Below, in pieces: positions 42,370-45,110 of a stretch of DNA of 45,110 bases. The stretch is from Actinomycetota bacterium (GTDB lineage Bacteria; Actinomycetota; Actinomycetes; Nanopelagicales; Nanopelagicaceae), in the NCBI GenBank assembly GCA_026392765.1, contig JAPLBL010000034.1, positions 1 to 45,110 on the forward strand. The letters are read 5' to 3'. A program made the translations under genes and the position numbers. Under the pieces are notes generated by a model. The model did not search any database, was not told where the DNA came from, and was given only the letters and a program-made list of their open reading frames with translations. Every line of letters starts with the position of its first letter. Position 1 is the stretch's first letter.

Positions 42370-42374
42370 TGTTC

Positions 42375-43946
42375 ATGAGCCCTGATCTGCACACTACCGC
42401 GGGAAAAATCGAAGACCTCCGCGAAAGAATTGATGAAGCTGTCAACGCTGGTTCTGCCCGAGCCGAAGAGAAGCAGCATGCAAAGGGCAAGGGCACCGCT
42501 CGCGAACGTATCGAGATGCTTGTGGATCCTGATTCATTTACAGAAATCGATGAGTTTGCTCGCCACCGCGCACAGAACTTTGGCATGGAGAAGAACCGTC
42601 CCTATGGCGATGGAGTAATCATCGGAACTGCAACTGTGGATGGGCGACCAATTGCACTCTATTCACAAGACTTCACAGTCTTTGGTGGATCACTCGGTGA
42701 AGTACACGCAGAAAAGATTGTAAAGATTGCTGAGTTTGCGCTGAAGTCAGGAATTCCACTGATTGGAATTAACGATTCAGGTGGAGCTCGAATCCAAGAA
42801 GGCGTTGCCTCACTTAATGGTTACGGAAGAATCTTCCGCCTTAACACTCGTTCATCAGGTGTCATTCCTCAGATTTCACTCATCCTCGGTCCATGCGCAG
42901 GTGGATCTGCATATTCCCCAGCGCTGACTGACTTCACCGTTATGGTGAAGGAGACTTCAAACATGTTTATTACTGGTCCTGATGTGATCAAGACTGTTAC
43001 GGGTGAAGATGTTGATATGGAAGAGCTCGGTGGAGCATTCACTCACAGCACCAAATCCGGAAATGCTCATTACATGGCAGATTCTGAAGCTGATGCCATC
43101 GACTACGTGAAAGCACTCTTGTCATATCTTCCATCAAATAATATGGATGGATCTCCAGTCCTTCCACCTACAGAGACTCTCGATAAGAGTGCATCCGACA
43201 CTGCCCTCAACACATTGATCCCTGATAGTCCTAACCAGCCTTATGACATGAAATCCCTGATCCAGGCCCTTGTTGATGAAGGTGAATTCCTAGAGGTGCA
43301 TGCGCTCTATGCACCCAATATTGTTGTTGGATTCGCGCGTATCGAAGGTCAATCCATCGGAATCATTGCTAACCAGCCATCACAACTTGCTGGAACACTT
43401 GATATCAACTCATCTGAAAAAGCAGCACGCTTCTTGCGTTTCTGCGATGCCTTTAATATTCCAATTCTCACTCTCGTCGATGTGCCTGGATTTATGCCTG
43501 GAACAGAGCAAGAGTGGAACGGCATCATTCGCCGCGGCGCAAAGCTTCTCTACGCCTACGCTGAAGCATCAGTGCCTCTTGTAACACTTATTACTCGTAA
43601 GGCATACGGTGGAGCATTTATCGTGATGGGTTCTAAATACCTTGGTAGCGATATCAACTTTGCTTGGCCTAGCGCTGAAATTGCCGTCATGGGTGCACAA
43701 GGTGCGGTCAATATTCTCTATCGTAAGGATTTAGCGGAAGCTAAAGATCCAGATGCAAAGCGTGCAGAGTTAATTACTGAATACACCGAAAAGTTCTCAA
43801 ATCCATACTTGGCCGCAGAGCGTGGAACCATCGATAGCGTCATTGAGCCTGAAGATTCACGTCAATACATCACCAAGGCTTTTCGCACGTTAAAGACCAA
43901 GCGCGATACCTTGCCAGCTCGTAAGCACGGAAATATTCCTTTATAA
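42375..43946 (+). CDS. accD: Acyl-CoA (propionyl/acetyl-CoA) carboxylase beta subunit
   Basis: A 523-residue carboxyltransferase of the AccD5/PccB type that moves CO2 from biotin to acetyl- or propionyl-CoA. Motifs are [20 protein letters not shown], the oxyanion loop [16 protein letters not shown] and the second-half [14 protein letters not shown] and [16 protein letters not shown] use ATG 42375 ([10 protein letters not shown]) because the -10 spacing fits it; ATG 42369 adds two residues and lies inside the proposed -10. It heads a run with the epsilon subunit, maf and biotin carboxylase, as in Rv3280-Rv3285. Acyl chain preference is not decidable here. Confidence 0.94.
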   Translation: MSPDLHTTAGKIEDLRERIDEAVNAGSARAEEKQHAKGKGTARERIEMLVDPDSFTEIDEFARHRAQNFGMEKNRPYGDGVIIGTATVDGRPIALYSQDFTVFGGSLGEVHAEKIVKIAEFALKSGIPLIGINDSGGARIQEGVASLNGYGRIFRLNTRSSGVIPQISLILGPCAGGSAYSPALTDFTVMVKETSNMFITGPDVIKTVTGEDVDMEELGGAFTHSTKSGNAHYMADSEADAIDYVKALLSYLPSNNMDGSPVLPPTETLDKSASDTALNTLIPDSPNQPYDMKSLIQALVDEGEFLEVHALYAPNIVVGFARIEGQSIGIIANQPSQLAGTLDINSSEKAARFLRFCDAFNIPILTLVDVPGFMPGTEQEWNGIIRRGAKLLYAYAEASVPLVTLITRKAYGGAFIVMGSKYLGSDINFAWPSAEIAVMGAQGAVNILYRKDLAEAKDPDAKRAELITEYTEKFSNPYLAAERGTIDSVIEPEDSRQYITKAFRTLKTKRDTLPARKHGNIPL

Positions 43947-43948
43947 GA

Positions 43949-44131
43949 ATGAAATTTACTGTTACAGCAGGCAATCCAACGCCTGAAGAACTCCTTGCGC
44001 TCCAAGCGGTATTAGCACACCACAAAGCAGTCGATATCAAACCTGTCATTAAGCGAAGTGTCTTTGCACTTCCTCAACTACGTCAGCCTCTGCCACATCA
44101 ACTTACCTTCAGCGCACGAAAGCACCGCTAA
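43949..44131 (+). CDS. accE: Acyl-CoA carboxylase epsilon subunit
   Basis: A 60-residue protein beginning MKFTVTAGNPTPEELLALQA, the hallmark of actinobacterial AccE/PccE, which stabilises the alpha-beta carboxylase complex. The rest is basic and probably flexible. It starts two bases after the carboxyltransferase stop, and its own stop abuts the maf start. Confidence 0.87.
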   Translation: MKFTVTAGNPTPEELLALQAVLAHHKAVDIKPVIKRSVFALPQLRQPLPHQLTFSARKHR

Positions 44132-44734
44132 ATGCCTCGTATTGTCTTAGCATCACAATCAACCTCTCGACGTCGCCTGCTTGAAGATGCAGGGCTTAAG
44201 CCAACGATCATCGTCAGCAATGTTGATGAAGAGACTGATTTCTTTAATGCCATGGCTCCTACAGATATGGTCATTGCTCTTGCAATATCCAAGGCTCACA
44301 CTGTTCGCGAGATGATTGATTACCCAGCAATTATCATCGGGTGTGATTCCACATTTGATGTCGATGGAGTCTCTTTCGGTAAACCAGGAACACCTGAGAT
44401 TGCAATCGAGCGCGCGCAGAAGATCAGTGGGCGAACAGGCCTTCTCCACACAGGTCATTGCATTATTGATACAGAGCAAGGAATAGAGATTGCTGATCGC
44501 GTGACTACAAAAGTCACCTTTACAGAAATGACGGATGAAGAGATTGCTGATTACGTGGCATCAGAGGAGCCTTTGCATGTTGCAGGAGGATTTACTCTCG
44601 ATGGCTTCGGAAGTCCATTTATTCCTGTGATTGAGGGCGATTACACCAATGTTGTAGGTATATCGATGCCATTTCTTCGTAGCGCCATGAAGCAACTTGG
44701 TTATTCTTGGCCTCAAGTCAAGGAGATGTCATGA
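44132..44734 (+). CDS. maf: Maf-like nucleotide pyrophosphatase
   Basis: A 200-residue house-cleaning enzyme that hydrolyses non-canonical nucleoside triphosphates. It has the N-terminal [16 protein letters not shown], the metal/acid loop [21 protein letters not shown] and GRTGLLHTG, ending with [10 protein letters not shown]. It lies between accE and the biotin carboxylase as in M. tuberculosis. Its TGA stop overlaps the next ATG (ATGA). Preference among dTTP/UTP-like substrates cannot be told. Confidence 0.93.
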   Translation: MPRIVLASQSTSRRRLLEDAGLKPTIIVSNVDEETDFFNAMAPTDMVIALAISKAHTVREMIDYPAIIIGCDSTFDVDGVSFGKPGTPEIAIERAQKISGRTGLLHTGHCIIDTEQGIEIADRVTTKVTFTEMTDEEIADYVASEEPLHVAGGFTLDGFGSPFIPVIEGDYTNVVGISMPFLRSAMKQLGYSWPQVKEMS

Positions 44735-45110
44735 AACGCGTATTGATAGCAAACCGAGGAGAGATTGCTCTTCGCGTTATACGTGCTTGTAAAGACCACG
44801 GACTTGAATCTGTAGCGATGTACTCGGAAGAAGATCGCGATGCACTGCATGCACAGAGTGCAGATTTTGCTTATTCACTCAAGGGCACAGTTGCTAAAGA
44901 TACTTACCTCAACATCCCTAAAATTATTGCTCTTGCAAAAGAGTCTGGTGCTGATGCTGTGCACCCTGGATATGGATTTCTTTCAGAGAATGCACATTTT
45001 GCTCAAGCAGTTCTCGATGCTGGACTGATCTGGATCGGTCCCCCACCTGAAGCAATTAGCGCACTCGGAGATAAAGTCTCGGCTCGTCGCATTGCAGCTA
45101 AGGCGGGTGC
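44731..45110 (+). CDS. accA: Biotin carboxylase / biotin carrier subunit (5' part only)
   Basis: The first 126 codons of an acyl-CoA carboxylase alpha subunit. It starts [20 protein letters not shown], the biotin carboxylase N-terminal motif, followed by [24 protein letters not shown] and [14 protein letters not shown] 44731 overlaps the maf stop by four bases and has AGGAG upstream. The ATP-grasp core and the expected biotin attachment site lie beyond the window. With accD and accE it forms the carboxylase that BirA biotinylates. Confidence 0.93.
   Translation, partial: MKRVLIANRGEIALRVIRACKDHGLESVAMYSEEDRDALHAQSADFAYSLKGTVAKDTYLNIPKIIALAKESGADAVHPGYGFLSENAHFAQAVLDAGLIWIGPPPEAISALGDKVSARRIAAKAG

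Noticed and set aside
1-45110. tRNA, rRNA, CRISPR arrays, insertion sequences, prophage genes
   Set aside because: Looked for cloverleaf-like sequences, direct-repeat arrays, transposase motifs and phage genes by eye; none seen. The window reads as core chromosome.

Overview
The window looks like a chromosomal segment of a small, streamlined, moderately low-GC actinobacterium. It carries actinobacterial hallmarks: mtrAB, a WhiB-type Fe-S regulator, the mycothiol deacetylase mshB, the small families DUF3499, DUF3107, DUF3117 and DUF6113, and an acyl-CoA carboxylase epsilon subunit. Base composition is near balanced or AT-leaning, and intergenic space is almost absent. A freshwater acI/Nanopelagicales-type lineage is my best guess from this combination, but it is an inference. 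I see no rRNA, tRNA, CRISPR, insertion sequence or phage gene, and no gene-free stretch over 300 bases.

Layout. 1-8744 (minus): secA (cut by the window edge), a ComF-like phosphoribosyltransferase, mtrB, mtrA, ahcY, a phosphomannomutase and DUF3499. 8777-15946 (minus): DUF5719, a 1011-residue membrane glycosyltransferase, whiB, a mannose-1-phosphate guanylyltransferase, dapC and ferredoxin. 16015-17619 (plus): a cysteinyl-tRNA synthetase with an unusual N-terminal SH3-like extension. 17621-19982 (minus): DUF6113, mshB, moeB-rhodanese. 20038-22303 (plus): TetR, DUF3107, DEAD-box helicase. 22304-24665 (minus): MarC, PHP phosphoesterase, EamA transporter. 24707-26505 (plus): PRC/MgtE-N/CBS protein and DUF1003. 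26476-32706 (minus): mrp, tatB, htrA, O-methyltransferase, leucyl aminopeptidase, DUF3117, a stand-alone sigma-region-4 protein, SRPBCC and LOG. 32737-33654 (plus): dapD. 33658-37472 (minus): SpoIID-like protein, Wzt/Wzm-type exporter and a glycosyltransferase. 37509-39966 (plus): LCP transferase and UDP-glucose dehydrogenase. 39963-42356 (minus): purE, purK, birA. 42375-45110 (plus): carboxyltransferase, epsilon subunit, maf and the start of the biotin carboxylase.

Functional themes. Envelope building dominates: GDP-mannose supply (phosphomannomutase and guanylyltransferase), a large membrane glycosyltransferase, a polysaccharide ABC exporter, an LCP ligase, UDP-glucuronate supply, diaminopimelate synthesis (dapC, dapD), and the MtrAB envelope two-component system. 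Protein export and quality control are represented by secA, tatB and htrA, and redox and metal metabolism by mshB, ferredoxin, mrp and whiB. The acyl-CoA carboxylase genes sit beside birA, which encodes the biotin ligase they need.

The most interesting observations: (1) fifteen genes have a TANNNT hexamer exactly 6-7 bases before the start codon, the signature of leaderless transcription, and this fixes several start codons; (2) birA and the carboxyltransferase share one near-symmetric -10 element (TACCTTA) read in both directions; (3) leucyl aminopeptidase has no ATG, GTG or TTG in its N-terminal 104 codons, which suggests an ATT start or another unusual mode of expression; (4) the cysteinyl-tRNA synthetase has an SH3-like N-terminal domain; (5) the whiB promoter has its -35 and -10 each inside an inverted repeat; (6) lpqB, hpf and sigE/rseA appear to be missing from otherwise conserved neighbourhoods.
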